Shown: in pieces, positions 8,577-17,455 of the stretch
Layout: every line of letters begins with the position of its first letter
Numbering within the stretch: the stretch's first letter is position 1
DNA from: Bryobacterales bacterium
GTDB lineage: Bacteria > Acidobacteriota > Terriglobia > Bryobacterales > Bryobacteraceae
Direction of reading: 5' to 3'
Assembly: GCA_003164035.1 (NCBI GenBank)
Contig: PLRS01000074.1
Coordinates: forward strand, 147,566 to 211,565
Length of the DNA: 64,000 nt
Program-made: the position numbers and the translations under genes
The notes under the pieces: generated by a model
Databases searched by the model: none
Seen by the model: only the letters and a program-made list of their open reading frames with translations
Told to the model about the DNA's origin: nothing

Positions 8577-10369
8577 TCCCTGAGCATCTCCTTTCTCTGG
8601 CGCGTGCGCACGGCGAGTTGGCTGAAACTGTTCATCGATACATATTGCGCCAGAAAGTGCTCCAGCACGCTGGAGAAAAGGTATACCCCGCCGCCCACGA
8701 ATTTTTCCTCGTCGAGATCCAGCTCCACCCGCACGCCTCGCACATACGAAATGCCGTGATCCCCCACCACCCTGGCAAACCGGCGCTCGCTCGCGACCGC
8801 CATAATGCCTTCGATCTGCCGCTCCAGGTAGGGCGAGGAACCCTGGTACAGCCTGAGAATCTCTTGCAAGGCTTCGCGGCCACCCTCGACCAGCGACAGG
8901 TAATTCAACGACAGGTGGGAAATCAGCCGCCAGAGCGCCCCGCGGCCCAGCGCCGGCCGCAGCGTCGAGGTGGGCTTCCGCAGCACCACCACCCGTTCGA
9001 TGGCCGACCCTCCCTCCAGGTCGAAGTCGCCCGATTCCTCGCCAAACGGCAGCCGCGAGGGCAGGTCGCCATTGGAACAGGTGCAGCGCACCGTGAGCGT
9101 ATCCAGATCGAGCGTGAGCGGCCGCCCCGAAAGGTCCACCAGCGAGAGCGAAAGCTCGCTCAACCCGCCCTTCTCCGGACCCGCCTGCCGCCGCGTGGCC
9201 TGCCAGAAGGTGGGCTCCTTTTGCGAGGAGCCGTGCCGGAACGAGAAAAACGGTTCGAAGGTCGCCGTCTCGCCGGTGCGCTCGTAGGTACATACCACGT
9301 TGTCGATGGAAAATACTTCCATACTGCGGTTGTGCCGGAAATCCGGATTCACCGCGTACTCGTAAGTGGTCTGATTCAGTTGGATGGGCTCGGCCGTGTG
9401 CGGAAATAAATTGATGATGGGCGTGCAGCCCAACCGCACCGTGCGCGCCCCCACCCCGGCTTCCAGAGCCTCGTGGCGCTCCGGACGCTCGAACGCCGAC
9501 ACCAGAAACAGGATCTCCACGCTGTCCTCGAAGCCCGCCACGCGCAGCGCGTCCATCCCGCGCAGGTCCAGAAAAAAGAACCGCTCCGGAAACGCGAAGT
9601 ACTCCTGCAGAATGCGGTAGGCGCCGAAGGAACGCTCCGAATACGGCAGCATGGCCTCGTCGTCCTCGAAGCCCACCGCCTTCAGCGCGTCCGCCACCAG
9701 CTCGATGGGCCGCTGGCGGAATTTCGGCCGCGGGTCGCGCAGTACGATCGAAACGCAATTGTTGCACAGCAGCTCGTACAGCGTGTGGACCAGCGCCGGC
9801 TCGCCGTTCAGATAGAAGCGCAGCGATTCCAGCGGAAGGTCGGCGAAACGCACGTCGTGCCAGCAATCGATGCGCACCCGCAAGGCCGCCACCGCTCCCG
9901 GCGCCCGCAGAGGAGGGTCCAGCCGGTCGGGCGCCGTCCACTGGGCTTCGCGCACCCGCATCGGCCAGACATCGGTGTCGTAGCAGGTGCGGAAGGTGCA
10001 GGGCTGGCTGTCGACCGGCCGCGAGTACAAGTTCGAGTTCCGCGGCACCCGGTAGGAGGTGGTCAGCTTCCCTTCCCTCAGATGAAACTCGGCCACCGAC
10101 ATGGAGGGAATCGGCCGCGTGTAGTGCGGGTACACCACGTTCAACAGCGCCTGCGTGATCTCCGGAAAATCGTCGTCCAGCCTGAGATGAACGCGAGCGG
10201 CCAGCAGCGCCACCGCCTCGATCAGCCGCTCCACGTGCGGATCCTCGCAGCGGTTGGGCTCGAGCAGCAGCCGCGACGCCACCTTGGGATATTGCTCGGC
10301 GAACTCGGTGCCCTTCTGACGCAAAAAGGTCAGTTCGCGCTCGTAGTAAGTCAGCAGCTCATCGCGCAC
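8540..10369 (-). CDS. tssF: T6SS baseplate protein TssF (VasA/ImpG)
   Basis: Baseplate wedge subunit of 609 residues. The start region RDELLTYYERELTFLRQKG followed by FAEQYPKVASRLLLEPNRCEDPHVERLIEA is diagnostic for TssF, as are the FPEITQALLNVVYPHYTRPIPSM and IINLFPHTAEPIQL blocks. I place the start at the GTG (10369), preceded by GGGAGA and overlapping the end of tssE by 11 bp (GTGCGCGATGA). An in-frame ATG at 10390 would add 7 residues and is the alternative. It sits between tssE and tssG in the leftward operon. Confidence 0.93.
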   Translation of the reverse strand: MRDELLTYYERELTFLRQKGTEFAEQYPKVASRLLLEPNRCEDPHVERLIEAVALLAARVHLRLDDDFPEITQALLNVVYPHYTRPIPSMSVAEFHLREGKLTTSYRVPRNSNLYSRPVDSQPCTFRTCYDTDVWPMRVREAQWTAPDRLDPPLRAPGAVAALRVRIDCWHDVRFADLPLESLRFYLNGEPALVHTLYELLCNNCVSIVLRDPRPKFRQRPIELVADALKAVGFEDDEAMLPYSERSFGAYRILQEYFAFPERFFFLDLRGMDALRVAGFEDSVEILFLVSAFERPERHEALEAGVGARTVRLGCTPIINLFPHTAEPIQLNQTTYEYAVNPDFRHNRSMEVFSIDNVVCTYERTGETATFEPFFSFRHGSSQKEPTFWQATRRQAGPEKGGLSELSLSLVDLSGRPLTLDLDTLTVRCTCSNGDLPSRLPFGEESGDFDLEGGSAIERVVVLRKPTSTLRPALGRGALWRLISHLSLNYLSLVEGGREALQEILRLYQGSSPYLERQIEGIMAVASERRFARVVGDHGISYVRGVRVELDLDEEKFVGGGVYLFSSVLEHFLAQYVSMNSFSQLAVRTRQRKEMLREWEPRAGNRILL

Positions 10370-10856
10370 GGTCGTCTCCCGCCACCGCATACTCGCCGTT
10401 GGCCAGTTCCAGCGTGGTATCGAAAAACACCCGCGCCGGGGAAGGTTCCATCCGCAACAGCGCCTCGATTTGAAAATGCAGCACGCGGCTGGTGCTGGAG
10501 GCAGGCTCCATGTTGACCCGGACGTTCATCAGGCGCGGCTCGAACGCCGCCACCGCCGACGCCACCATGCGCACCATCCGGTTCCTGTCCTCGTCGGAAG
10601 TCATCGCCAGTGAGGTGGTGTCCGGCAACCCGTAGCAGTACACCGAGCGCCACAGCTCCTTGGCCGCCGGGGCCGGTTCCCAGGGCGGGCGCCGGGAATT
10701 GAGCAGCCATTCCAGGTCCCGGCGCACCGAGTCCTTCAATTCGTTCAACGACTGCGAACGGCGGTCGGGCGCTTCGGTGCGGTTGCGCGGCTCGTGGTCG
10801 ATCAGCCGGTCGAGCAGCGATGGCTTAAGGCTGCGCTCCTGGGGTCTCCTGGCCAT
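10359..10856 (-). CDS. tssE: T6SS baseplate protein TssE (gp25-like)
   Basis: gp25-like sheath initiator of 165 residues. It has the N-terminal LKPSLLDRLIDHEP element, SLNELKDSVRRDLEWLLNSRR, and the C-terminal VASAVAAFEPRLMNVRVNM strand typical of gp25 lysozyme-like folds; the EPR motif is present. The frame is open much further upstream through tssA, but ATG 10856 (2 bp after the tssA stop codon) is the expected start of MARRPQERSLKPSLL. It is coupled to tssF downstream by an 11-bp overlap. Confidence 0.93.
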   Translation of the reverse strand: MARRPQERSLKPSLLDRLIDHEPRNRTEAPDRRSQSLNELKDSVRRDLEWLLNSRRPPWEPAPAAKELWRSVYCYGLPDTTSLAMTSDEDRNRMVRMVASAVAAFEPRLMNVRVNMEPASSTSRVLHFQIEALLRMEPSPARVFFDTTLELANGEYAVAGDDRAR

Positions 10857-10858
10857 GG

Positions 10859-12718
10859 TTACCTCGGTAACCGGACCGCGCGCGCGGGGTACAATCTGCA
10901 GATCCGCGCGTAGAGCTCGCGCTTTTCCTTGGCGCCCTCGGGCGTGCTCTCCAGGCAGCGGTAAAGCATGGTCAACGGCTGCGCCACCACGTCGGCCAGT
11001 TCCCACTCCTTCAGGTTGCGGCGATCGATCTCCTCGGCCAGATCGTTCAAAACCGGCTCGGCGATGGCCTCGTTTCCAGTCGCCAGGCAGAGCTGCGCCA
11101 ATTGCACCTTGCGCAGGAAGCGGTCGCGCCCGCAGGGTTCCTGGGCCATCTCGCGCGACAGAATCTCCAGTCCCTCTTCGATGTTGCCCGCTTGCGCCGT
11201 TGCGATTGCCAGGGCATAAGCGTCGGGCGCCGCCGCGTCGGAGCTTCCATCGCCGGAACCCGGGGGCGCCGGCGGCGGATACCACACCGGAGGAGGAGGC
11301 GGCGGCGCCACCGCAACTTCGGCCGGCGGCGGCGCCGCTCCGGGCAACACGCCGCGATCCTTCAGCCACGCCATGGTTTCCGCGTTCGCCACCGGAGTAT
11401 CGTCCGCCAGAGTCCACTGCAACAGTTGCGGAACGTCCGCCAACAGCGACTTCAAGCCGGCCAGGATAGCCTCGATCACCGCATTGGCACCGGCAAACTG
11501 GCAGGCAAAACAAGCGTAGCGCTGCAGGTCCAGCCAAGCCCGGCCGCACGGTTGCCCGGCCGCATCCTCGGCCAGTTCCCCCACCTTGTCCCAAAAGCCC
11601 TCCGCCGCCAGCCGCTTGAGCGAAATGCGAAGCTCCGCACCCGGAGCCGCCAGCAACGCCGGATCCGGATACCCTCCCGCCGCGCGCAGCTCGCCCCATC
11701 GCAACATGCGCGGAATCAGATAGGCACCGGCCTGCAACGGGTTCTCGCGCCGCAAATACCGCGCCGCCGCCAGCAGCCGGGCCATGGCATCTTCCTGGCT
11801 GGACGGTTCCATGCCGCCGGTGGCGCGGCGTGGCGCCGCCGCCGGCGCGCTCGAGACGCTTGGAGGTTCCCCGAAAACGGCCGGCGCAGCCTGCTCACCC
11901 GGCCATTCCTCCGCCGGCGCCTCTTCCGCCTCCGCCGCGGGAGCTTCCGTTCCCCCTTTCTCCTTCCACAGCACCCGCGCGGTGGCATGAACCTCCCCGA
12001 GCGAGTTTTTCAGCGGCGAAAAATCCGGAGCCTCGTCGCCGAACTTTTCGTCGCACCAGGCGCCCAGCGTCTCTACGTTTTCGATCAGCGCGGCCAGCGT
12101 GTCGTAGGTCCGCTTGAAAAACTCCAGTGGCGTGCTCTCGAAACCTTTGTCGAATTCCTCCGGCGGAGTCTGCCCGTCCTTGATCGCTTCCTCGCGCGCC
12201 ATTTGCCTGGACGGGTCGGCCCGGGCCGCGTCCTCGCTCGGAATCGCGCGCGATTCCTTGTATTGATACCAGTTGTGTCCGGCCTTGGTCAGCGGCACCG
12301 AGCGGATCGCCGAGTCGAGCTGCGAACCCGCCCAGCGCAAGGGCGTCGCCCGCAGATCCATGTCGCCGTCCTCGTCGATTTCGGGGTAAACCGAATCCCA
12401 GTACGTATCGAGCAAACGATGGATCAGGCTCAGACCCTGCCCGAGACCCGCGAATCCCTCGCGCCGCACCAGGGCTTCGGTGAGCCAGGCCGCCACTTGC
12501 AACTCTTTGCCCCGCTTGGTGAGAGCCTCCACCGACAGCTTCAGAGCCAGCCCGTAGTCGGCCTCCTTGACGTCGTGCGCCCAGACGCCTTGGGACAGGC
12601 TCTCTTCCTGCCGCCTGGCTTCGCGAATCTGGATGAAGATGGGGTGGTTACGGAGATCGGCGCCGCAAGGCTGGGAGTCGGAGATCGGCTGGAGCAAGGC
12701 TTCAATATCGATCGGCAT
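10859..12718 (-). CDS. tssA: T6SS protein TssA (ImpA N-terminal domain family)
   Basis: A 619-residue TssA. The N-terminus has the ImpA_N signature (LLQPISDSQPCGADLRNHPIFIQIREARRQEE, then LTEALVRREGFAGLGQGLSLIHRLLDTYWDSVYP). Two Pro/Ala-rich linkers (about 265-310 and 440-480, the second with a run of PPPPPP) separate helical middle and C-terminal parts. TssA proteins prime tail assembly at the baseplate or cap the distal tube end; which applies here cannot be read from the sequence. It follows hcp1 after 98 bp containing a strong hairpin and is directly followed by tssE. Confidence 0.93.
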   Translation of the reverse strand: MPIDIEALLQPISDSQPCGADLRNHPIFIQIREARRQEESLSQGVWAHDVKEADYGLALKLSVEALTKRGKELQVAAWLTEALVRREGFAGLGQGLSLIHRLLDTYWDSVYPEIDEDGDMDLRATPLRWAGSQLDSAIRSVPLTKAGHNWYQYKESRAIPSEDAARADPSRQMAREEAIKDGQTPPEEFDKGFESTPLEFFKRTYDTLAALIENVETLGAWCDEKFGDEAPDFSPLKNSLGEVHATARVLWKEKGGTEAPAAEAEEAPAEEWPGEQAAPAVFGEPPSVSSAPAAAPRRATGGMEPSSQEDAMARLLAAARYLRRENPLQAGAYLIPRMLRWGELRAAGGYPDPALLAAPGAELRISLKRLAAEGFWDKVGELAEDAAGQPCGRAWLDLQRYACFACQFAGANAVIEAILAGLKSLLADVPQLLQWTLADDTPVANAETMAWLKDRGVLPGAAPPPAEVAVAPPPPPPVWYPPPAPPGSGDGSSDAAAPDAYALAIATAQAGNIEEGLEILSREMAQEPCGRDRFLRKVQLAQLCLATGNEAIAEPVLNDLAEEIDRRNLKEWELADVVAQPLTMLYRCLESTPEGAKEKRELYARICRLYPARAVRLPR

Positions 12719-12740
12719 GTGGATCGGCCTGGTGGATCTC

Positions 12741-12779
12741 TCGCAGGGAGGCGCGCCCTGGGGGCCCGCGCCTCCCTGC
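12741..12779 (-). promoter_or_regulatory. Perfect 14-bp hairpin between hcp1 and tssA
   Basis: CGCAGGGAGGCGCG (12741-12754) pairs perfectly with 12766-12779 around an 11-nt loop. It lies in the hcp1-tssA gap and would form in the leftward transcript. No T-run follows, so it is more likely an mRNA stabiliser or partial attenuator than a simple terminator. It could keep Hcp in excess over baseplate proteins. The structure is seen directly; the role is inferred. Confidence 0.6.
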
Positions 12780-12816
12780 GCCTACGCTTGCCGGCTGGCA
12801 GGTGTCGTCACGGATC

Positions 12817-13344
12817 CTAAGAGGAGGGTGGGGTGGCCGCCCCTCCGGCGATATCGTACCCGGCCGTCTGGGGCGGATTAAGGTTGCCCGAGACATCGAC
12901 CGTTTGGAACCTCTCGGTTATGGACGTGAACGCAAACGTCCACGATTCCAAGGGAAGGCCGGCGGGGCCCGGAGTACCCGTGGTGTGATACGACGTTACG
13001 ATCACGTTCGACATGGTGTAGGTTTCCGCCTCGAAAAGACCGCCCTGGCCCGCCGAGCCCGCGGCACCGGACCCGCCCGGACGGCTGACGCGAAGCGTGA
13101 CCGTGGCGATCGGCTCGCCCGCGGCCAACTTCCCGAACAGCAGGGGAGTGCTCTTATCCATGGCCTTGGTGATGTGCATCGGGCTGAAGGTCACCTGGGA
13201 TGCAATCATGCCGCTGCCGGCTTGCGCCGACGCGTTCTGGCTCAAGTCGTAACCCGCGCTCTGAACCTCGATTTTCTGAGTCCAGTTCGTGTTCGGGCTC
13301 TGGCTTTCACCGGGTATGTTTGGGATATCCAGATACATCGCCAT
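12817..13344 (-). CDS. hcp: T6SS tube protein Hcp (first copy)
   Basis: A 175-residue Hcp-family protein. The N-terminus MAMYLDIPNIPGESQ is the classical Hcp start, and IEVQSAGYDLSQNAS, VTFSPMHITKAMDKSTPLLFGKLAAG and the ESWTFAFTSITERF-like ending match the Hcp beta-barrel. Hcp hexamers stack into the secreted tube. A clear AAGGAGAC Shine-Dalgarno precedes the start. The adjacent upstream gene is a second, divergent Hcp-like protein, 19 bp away. Confidence 0.93.
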   Translation of the reverse strand: MAMYLDIPNIPGESQSPNTNWTQKIEVQSAGYDLSQNASAQAGSGMIASQVTFSPMHITKAMDKSTPLLFGKLAAGEPIATVTLRVSRPGGSGAAGSAGQGGLFEAETYTMSNVIVTSYHTTGTPGPAGLPLESWTFAFTSITERFQTVDVSGNLNPPQTAGYDIAGGAATPPSS

Positions 13345-13363
13345 AAGTTTTGTGTCTCCTTAC

Positions 13364-13882
13364 TTAGACCACCTTGTTCGACTTGGCGTCGTAACTCTTC
13401 GTCACCGCCGGGCCAGGCGCGCCTTTCACCACCGGCTTGTAAGTCATAGCGACTGTTTCAAAGACCAGCTCGATGTGCTCCTGCTTCTGACCCTCGTCGC
13501 CGGACAGGCCGCGGTGCGAGATCGCCGATTTGGTGAATACCAGTTGCAAATAAACCAGATTGGCGGTCCCGGCGGCGGCGCCGGTGGCGGCGCCTGCCAA
13601 GCCGCTCCGTTCCGCTTCGAATGTAATCGCGCTGCCGATGTACTGGCCCATGGCCCCGAGTTTGAACATCGACGGGCCGTTGTGCTTGATCGAAAAACCG
13701 AACCTGCCGCTTGCGGCGGTCTTAGTGGGGCGGCCGCCGCCGATGTTCGGATCGGCCGTTTGGTTCATGCTGAAGTCCCAACTGTCCAGTTCCAGCCAGC
13801 CCACGTGCCCGGCCTTCTGGCTCGCCCCCGGAACGCCGGCCGCAATCATATTCAGGAAAAAATATTTTTGTGCGTCAGCCAT
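13364..13882 (-). CDS. Hcp-like T6SS tube/effector protein (second copy)
   Basis: A 172-residue Hcp-family paralogue, clearly different in sequence from its neighbour. It has MADAQKYFFLNMIAAGVPGASQ, GHVGWLELDSWDFSMNQTADPNIGGGRPTK, a central VYLQLVFTKSAIS strand, and IELVFETVAMTYKP near the end, all consistent with the Hcp/Hcp1 fold. A GGAGAA Shine-Dalgarno lies ahead of ATG 13882. Sitting between tssC and hcp1, it may form mixed or alternative tubes or carry different cargo; this is not decidable here. Confidence 0.85.
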   Translation of the reverse strand: MADAQKYFFLNMIAAGVPGASQKAGHVGWLELDSWDFSMNQTADPNIGGGRPTKTAASGRFGFSIKHNGPSMFKLGAMGQYIGSAITFEAERSGLAGAATGAAAGTANLVYLQLVFTKSAISHRGLSGDEGQKQEHIELVFETVAMTYKPVVKGAPGPAVTKSYDAKSNKVV

Positions 13883-13918
13883 CTCTTTTCTCCGTTATTC
13901 CACCATCTCCTGCCCGTC

Positions 13919-15424
13919 TTACCGCGTCGATTTAGGTAACTCCGCCACCAGCCGCAAAGATACCGAAAGCTCTTCGAGCTGGAAGTGCGGCCGTAAAAAT
14001 GCGACTGCTTTGAATACACCCGGCTTGGACTTATCGTCGGTCACCTCGATACGCGCTTCCCGCAGCGGATACCGCGCTTTCACTTCGTGCGAGGCGGTGT
14101 CGTCTTCGGTCACGTAGTTCACAATCCAGTTATTCAGGAACACTTCGCATTCCTTGCGGGAGGTGAAGCTGCCGATTTTGTCGCGCATCATCGACTTCAG
14201 ATAGTGGGCGAAGCGCGAAACCGCCAGCATATACGGCAACTGCGCCGAAAGACGCGCGTTGGCGTTGGCTTGTTCTTTGTCGTAAACCTTGGGTTTCTGA
14301 CAGGTCTGCGCGCTGAAAAAGGCGGCGTAGTCGGTGCCTTTGCAATGTACCAGCGAAGCGAATCCCAGGTCCGCCAGCTCCTTTTCCCGCCGGTCGGTAA
14401 TAATGGTTTCGGTGGGGCACTTGAGCGCCACGTCGCCTTCCTCGGTCCGGAACGTATGCGAGGGCAGCCCTTCCACCAGGCCGCCGCCTTCCACCCCCCG
14501 AATCGCCGCGCACCAGCCGTAGCGCGCGAATGCGCCGGTGATGCGCGCCCCCAGTGCATAGGCCGCGTTTCCCCACAGGTACTGCGAATGGTCGTCCCCC
14601 TTCACCGCCTCTTCGTAGTCGAATCCGTCCACCGTCTTGGTGTCTCTTCCGTAGGGCACGCGCATCAGCACGTGCGGCAGCGTCAAGCACACATAGCGCG
14701 AGTCCTCCGACTGGCGGAAGCCTTTCCAGCGCGCGTATTCGGTGGTGTCGAAAATCTTCGCCAGGTCGCGCGGCGAGTCCAGTTGCGTGAACGATTCCAG
14801 GTTCATCAAATCCGCCCCCGCGGCCGAGAGGAACGGCGCGTGCGCCGCCGCCGACACCTGCGACATCCGCTCCAAAAGTTCGATATCTTCCGGGCCCTTC
14901 CCGAATTCGTAGTCTCCCAGCAGGCATGCGAACGGTTCGCCGCCGAACACCCCGAACTCCTGCTCGTAGACCTTCTTGAACATCTGGCTCTGGTCGAATT
15001 CGGGCACCCGCTGCAGGTCGCGCAGGATTTCCTTCTTGGAGGCATTGAAGACTTTGAGCTTCAGATTGACCCCGGTTTCGCTGTTTTCCAGCAGGTAATT
15101 GATGCCACGCCAGGTGGCTTCGAGCTTCTGAAATTTCGGGTGGTGCAGAACCTCGTTGAGCTGCAGCGACAGCAGGTGGTCGATCTGCGCGATGCGGGCG
15201 TGGATCATCGCCTCGGTGTCCGGCGCGACCGTCATCTGTCCTTCGAGGATCTGTTTCACGAATTCCGAAACCAGCCCTCTTCCCCGTTCGCGCATGGTCT
15301 CATCGCGCGCCAGCCGTCCCTCGTTGACGATCTGGTCCAGCAGTTGGAACTCGCTCTCCTGCACAGCCGGCGCGGCCAGCGCCTCCGCCGCGGCAGCATT
15401 CTCGGAAGCTTCACGCTTGGCCAT
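13919..15424 (-). CDS. tssC: T6SS sheath large subunit TssC (VipB)
   Basis: Contractile sheath subunit of 501 residues. It shows TssC signatures: EATWRGINYLLENSETG, FGVFGGEPFACLLGDYEF, MSQVSAAAHAPFLSAA, RVPYGRDTKTVDGFDYEE, WGNAAYALGARITGAFARYGWCAAIRGVEGGG and a C-terminal VSLRLVAELP strand. ATG 15424, 5 bp after the tssB stop and behind AAGGACGG, is a better start than the GTG at 15433. TssB and TssC form the sheath that contracts to fire the Hcp tube. The ClpV gene that would recycle it is not in the window. Confidence 0.96.
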   Translation of the reverse strand: MAKREASENAAAAEALAAPAVQESEFQLLDQIVNEGRLARDETMRERGRGLVSEFVKQILEGQMTVAPDTEAMIHARIAQIDHLLSLQLNEVLHHPKFQKLEATWRGINYLLENSETGVNLKLKVFNASKKEILRDLQRVPEFDQSQMFKKVYEQEFGVFGGEPFACLLGDYEFGKGPEDIELLERMSQVSAAAHAPFLSAAGADLMNLESFTQLDSPRDLAKIFDTTEYARWKGFRQSEDSRYVCLTLPHVLMRVPYGRDTKTVDGFDYEEAVKGDDHSQYLWGNAAYALGARITGAFARYGWCAAIRGVEGGGLVEGLPSHTFRTEEGDVALKCPTETIITDRREKELADLGFASLVHCKGTDYAAFFSAQTCQKPKVYDKEQANANARLSAQLPYMLAVSRFAHYLKSMMRDKIGSFTSRKECEVFLNNWIVNYVTEDDTASHEVKARYPLREARIEVTDDKSKPGVFKAVAFLRPHFQLEELSVSLRLVAELPKSTR

Positions 15425-15429
15425 ATGGT

Positions 15430-15948
15430 TCACCGTCCTTTCGCGTTTTGGGCGATTTCTTTACCCGCCCGTTGCAACTTGTCCGTGTTGTTGATGACAT
15501 CTTGCAGCAACCGGTCCAGCTTCTCGTTGCCCTGAAGACTGCCGACCAGATCGGAGAGCTTGGTGCGCAGCTCGAGCAAGTCCCGCAACGGCCCGATCTT
15601 GCGAGCTACCTGCTCGGGCTCGAAGTCTTCCAGGCTCTTGAAAGTCAAATCCACGCCCAGGTTGCCCGCGCCGGCATCCTCGGACAGCCTGTTCTCCACC
15701 GAGAATGCCACCCGGGGCTTCATACTCTCCATCACCGAGCTGAAGTTGTCCGGAGTGATCTCGACGAATCGCCGGTCCTTGATCTTGGCCAAGGGCTCCG
15801 CCGGCTGACCGCTCAGGTCGCCCATAATCCCCATGACGAATGGGATCTCCTTCATTTCGATCGCGTCGCCGATCTCCACATTGTAGGTAACGTGGACGCG
15901 AGGGGATCGAACTCTCGACAGTTTTGTCTGAACGCTTTCCCGAGCCAT
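15430..15948 (-). CDS. tssB: T6SS sheath small subunit TssB (VipA)
   Basis: A 172-residue TssB. RVRSPRVHVTYNVEIGDAIEMKEIPFVMGIMGDLSG is the family signature and LAKIKDRRFVEITPDNFSSVM the next conserved block; the C-terminal helix LSDLVGSLQGNEKLDRLLQDVI is also typical. Start ATG 15948 is preceded by a strong GGGAGGT Shine-Dalgarno. It opens the structural part of the leftward operon, with 367 bp of apparently non-coding DNA upstream where its promoter should lie. Confidence 0.95.
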   Translation of the reverse strand: MARESVQTKLSRVRSPRVHVTYNVEIGDAIEMKEIPFVMGIMGDLSGQPAEPLAKIKDRRFVEITPDNFSSVMESMKPRVAFSVENRLSEDAGAGNLGVDLTFKSLEDFEPEQVARKIGPLRDLLELRTKLSDLVGSLQGNEKLDRLLQDVINNTDKLQRAGKEIAQNAKGR

Positions 15949-16315
15949 GAAACCTCCCGAATCGTATCTTTAGTCTCTGCGGCTTGGCGCTTTTCTCACC
16001 AAACGCGTGGGCCATCCCCGCTGGAACCACCCAAGTGTACACCCTAATACCTCTTATCGCCCACACGCCGGCCGGGTGACCGCGCTGAACCGACTTACGC
16101 CGACCCTAAAAGCATATGCGTCCTGAAACTACTAGACAAAAAGTCCTGAGGTAACCGACTGGCGACCATCCTCTTCACATGAGGCGGCGTGAAAGGAGTG
16201 AAGAACATGCCAGTTTTTTCCGCCCCAACGAGCCCCAACCCAAAGCCAAGCTTACTGTATCCGGCGCGGCCGCGGCCCTGCGCGCCATCGGCCGAGTCCC
16301 AGACCTTCGCCGGAC
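15949..16315. other. 367-bp intergenic region upstream of tssB
   Basis: No convincing gene on either strand. It holds the tssB Shine-Dalgarno (just right of 15948) and should contain the leftward tssB promoter plus the 3' end of the 16316 orphan gene's transcript. I see no unambiguous -35/-10 pair. Short open frames here lack a ribosome site and coding bias. Confidence 0.5.
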
Positions 16316-16840
16316 CTATTTGGCGACGTTCCTGACCGAGATTCCCTGGCTCGCCGCCTGCTGCTGAATTTGCGCCACCGCCTTGTCGGCTTTCATTGCC
16401 TTTAGCCGGGCCTGCAGCCGGGCATACTCCGCCTCTTTTTCCGGTACCCCATACCACCACTCCCAGCCCTTCCTCATACCGCTGGTGACGCCTGGAATGT
16501 CCCTTTGACCCCCGCATTGGCCCGTGGCATAGGCCACGGCTCCCACCCAAACTCCGACCATCCACGAAGCCTTGGCCGCCTGGTAGGCGATCATCAGCTC
16601 GGCCGCCGCCCCTGCCGCGAGCCCCGTGCCCGCGGTGCCGGCAACCCCGAGGTAGCTGAACATCTCTCCGACCGTCATCGTCGCGCCGCCCTTCCAGGCG
16701 AACGTCCGGAGCGCGGTCAGGCACGCCGACAAGAACGACACGGCGCCGTCGAATCCCCCGAAAAAGGTAGTCGGCGCCGGTGCGCCGCAACTATCGCACG
16801 ATTCCTTGAAATAGTCGTACCACGTCTTGGCGCTTGCCAT
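16316..16840 (-). CDS. Hypothetical membrane-associated protein in T6SS locus
   Basis: A 174-residue protein I do not recognise. It starts at ATG 16840 behind a GGGGGAG Shine-Dalgarno with ideal spacing. Residues about 50-110 hold Gly/Ala-rich hydrophobic helices (YLGVAGTAGTGLAAGAAAEL, MVGVWVGAVAYATG), preceded by a C-x-x-C pair (CDSCG). The C-terminus is a charged helix of coiled-coil type (KEAEYARLQARLKAMKADKA). The mix of glycine-rich membrane helices and a soluble helix would fit a small pore-forming effector or a membrane accessory factor. Its only link to secretion is location between the tssB and tssK1 blocks. Confidence 0.6.
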   Translation of the reverse strand: MASAKTWYDYFKESCDSCGAPAPTTFFGGFDGAVSFLSACLTALRTFAWKGGATMTVGEMFSYLGVAGTAGTGLAAGAAAELMIAYQAAKASWMVGVWVGAVAYATGQCGGQRDIPGVTSGMRKGWEWWYGVPEKEAEYARLQARLKAMKADKAVAQIQQQAASQGISVRNVAK

Positions 16841-17050
16841 CGCTTCACTCCCCCAGCGGGGCCGGCCCGCCGCCCCAGCCTCGGTTCCCGCTACCGGCGC
16901 CAATCAGTATACGCCGGGCCTTCGCCTCGTACAAGAAACCGCGCAAAGAACCGGGCCTGTCCAGCCCCTCACAAGAGACGGCGCAAGAAGCGTGTGGAAC
17001 ACGTCACGGTATTTCGGTTTTTTTTGGAGGTCGTCGCCGCCCGGAGTCGT

Positions 17051-17455
17051 TCAGCGCCCGCGCTTATTCCATCCACTGGCGCCGCCGTATACGATGCTCT
17101 CCAGCTTGAGAATCACGCACAGAACCTGCATCTCATTCATTCCCGTACCCGGCCGTTTGAGCTTAGTGTACGCGTACGTGTCGTAGATGTCGCGCGGCCT
17201 GTCGCCAGCCAGCAGCAGATCGTGAACTGTCTCGACGTCCAAAGCAGTGGATCCCTTGTTCCCGAACTGAACCAGAGCTTTCAGCGACCACTGCATCATG
17301 CTTGTCCCCGCGCCCCGCAAGTCGGTCGGAGGAATGAAGTCGCTCCAACTGAATTGGCCCGCCACCATCGAGTCGTAGGCTTTATTGAACGCGCCGCTTT
17401 GCTGCGAGGTCCACTTCTTGGGATACGTCCCAAGAACCCAATCCCAGAAACCCAT
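17051..17455 (-). CDS. Hypothetical protein in T6SS locus
   Basis: A 134-residue soluble protein with no recognised domain, starting MGFWDWVLGTYPKKW at ATG 17455 behind GGAGAAA. It is Trp/Tyr-rich at the N-terminus and ends in a Gly/Lys/Arg tail; no signal peptide or membrane helix is visible. It is the first gene of the leftward set and divergent from tssK1 (145 bp between starts). A 210-bp gap separates it from the hydrophobic 174-residue gene downstream. An effector-accessory or immunity role is speculation from position. Confidence 0.6.
   Translation of the reverse strand: MGFWDWVLGTYPKKWTSQQSGAFNKAYDSMVAGQFSWSDFIPPTDLRGAGTSMMQWSLKALVQFGNKGSTALDVETVHDLLLAGDRPRDIYDTYAYTKLKRPGTGMNEMQVLCVILKLESIVYGGASGWNKRGR

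Noticed and set aside
8577..9941. Upstream extension of the tssG frame to about 800 residues
   Set aside because: The extension lies within tssF in another frame and has no family pattern. ATG 8576 with AAAGGAGAT is the natural TssG start.
10857..11699. Upstream extension of the tssE frame
   Set aside because: It is Gly/Arg-rich out-of-frame sequence inside tssA. TssE proteins begin at the ATG 10856 region.
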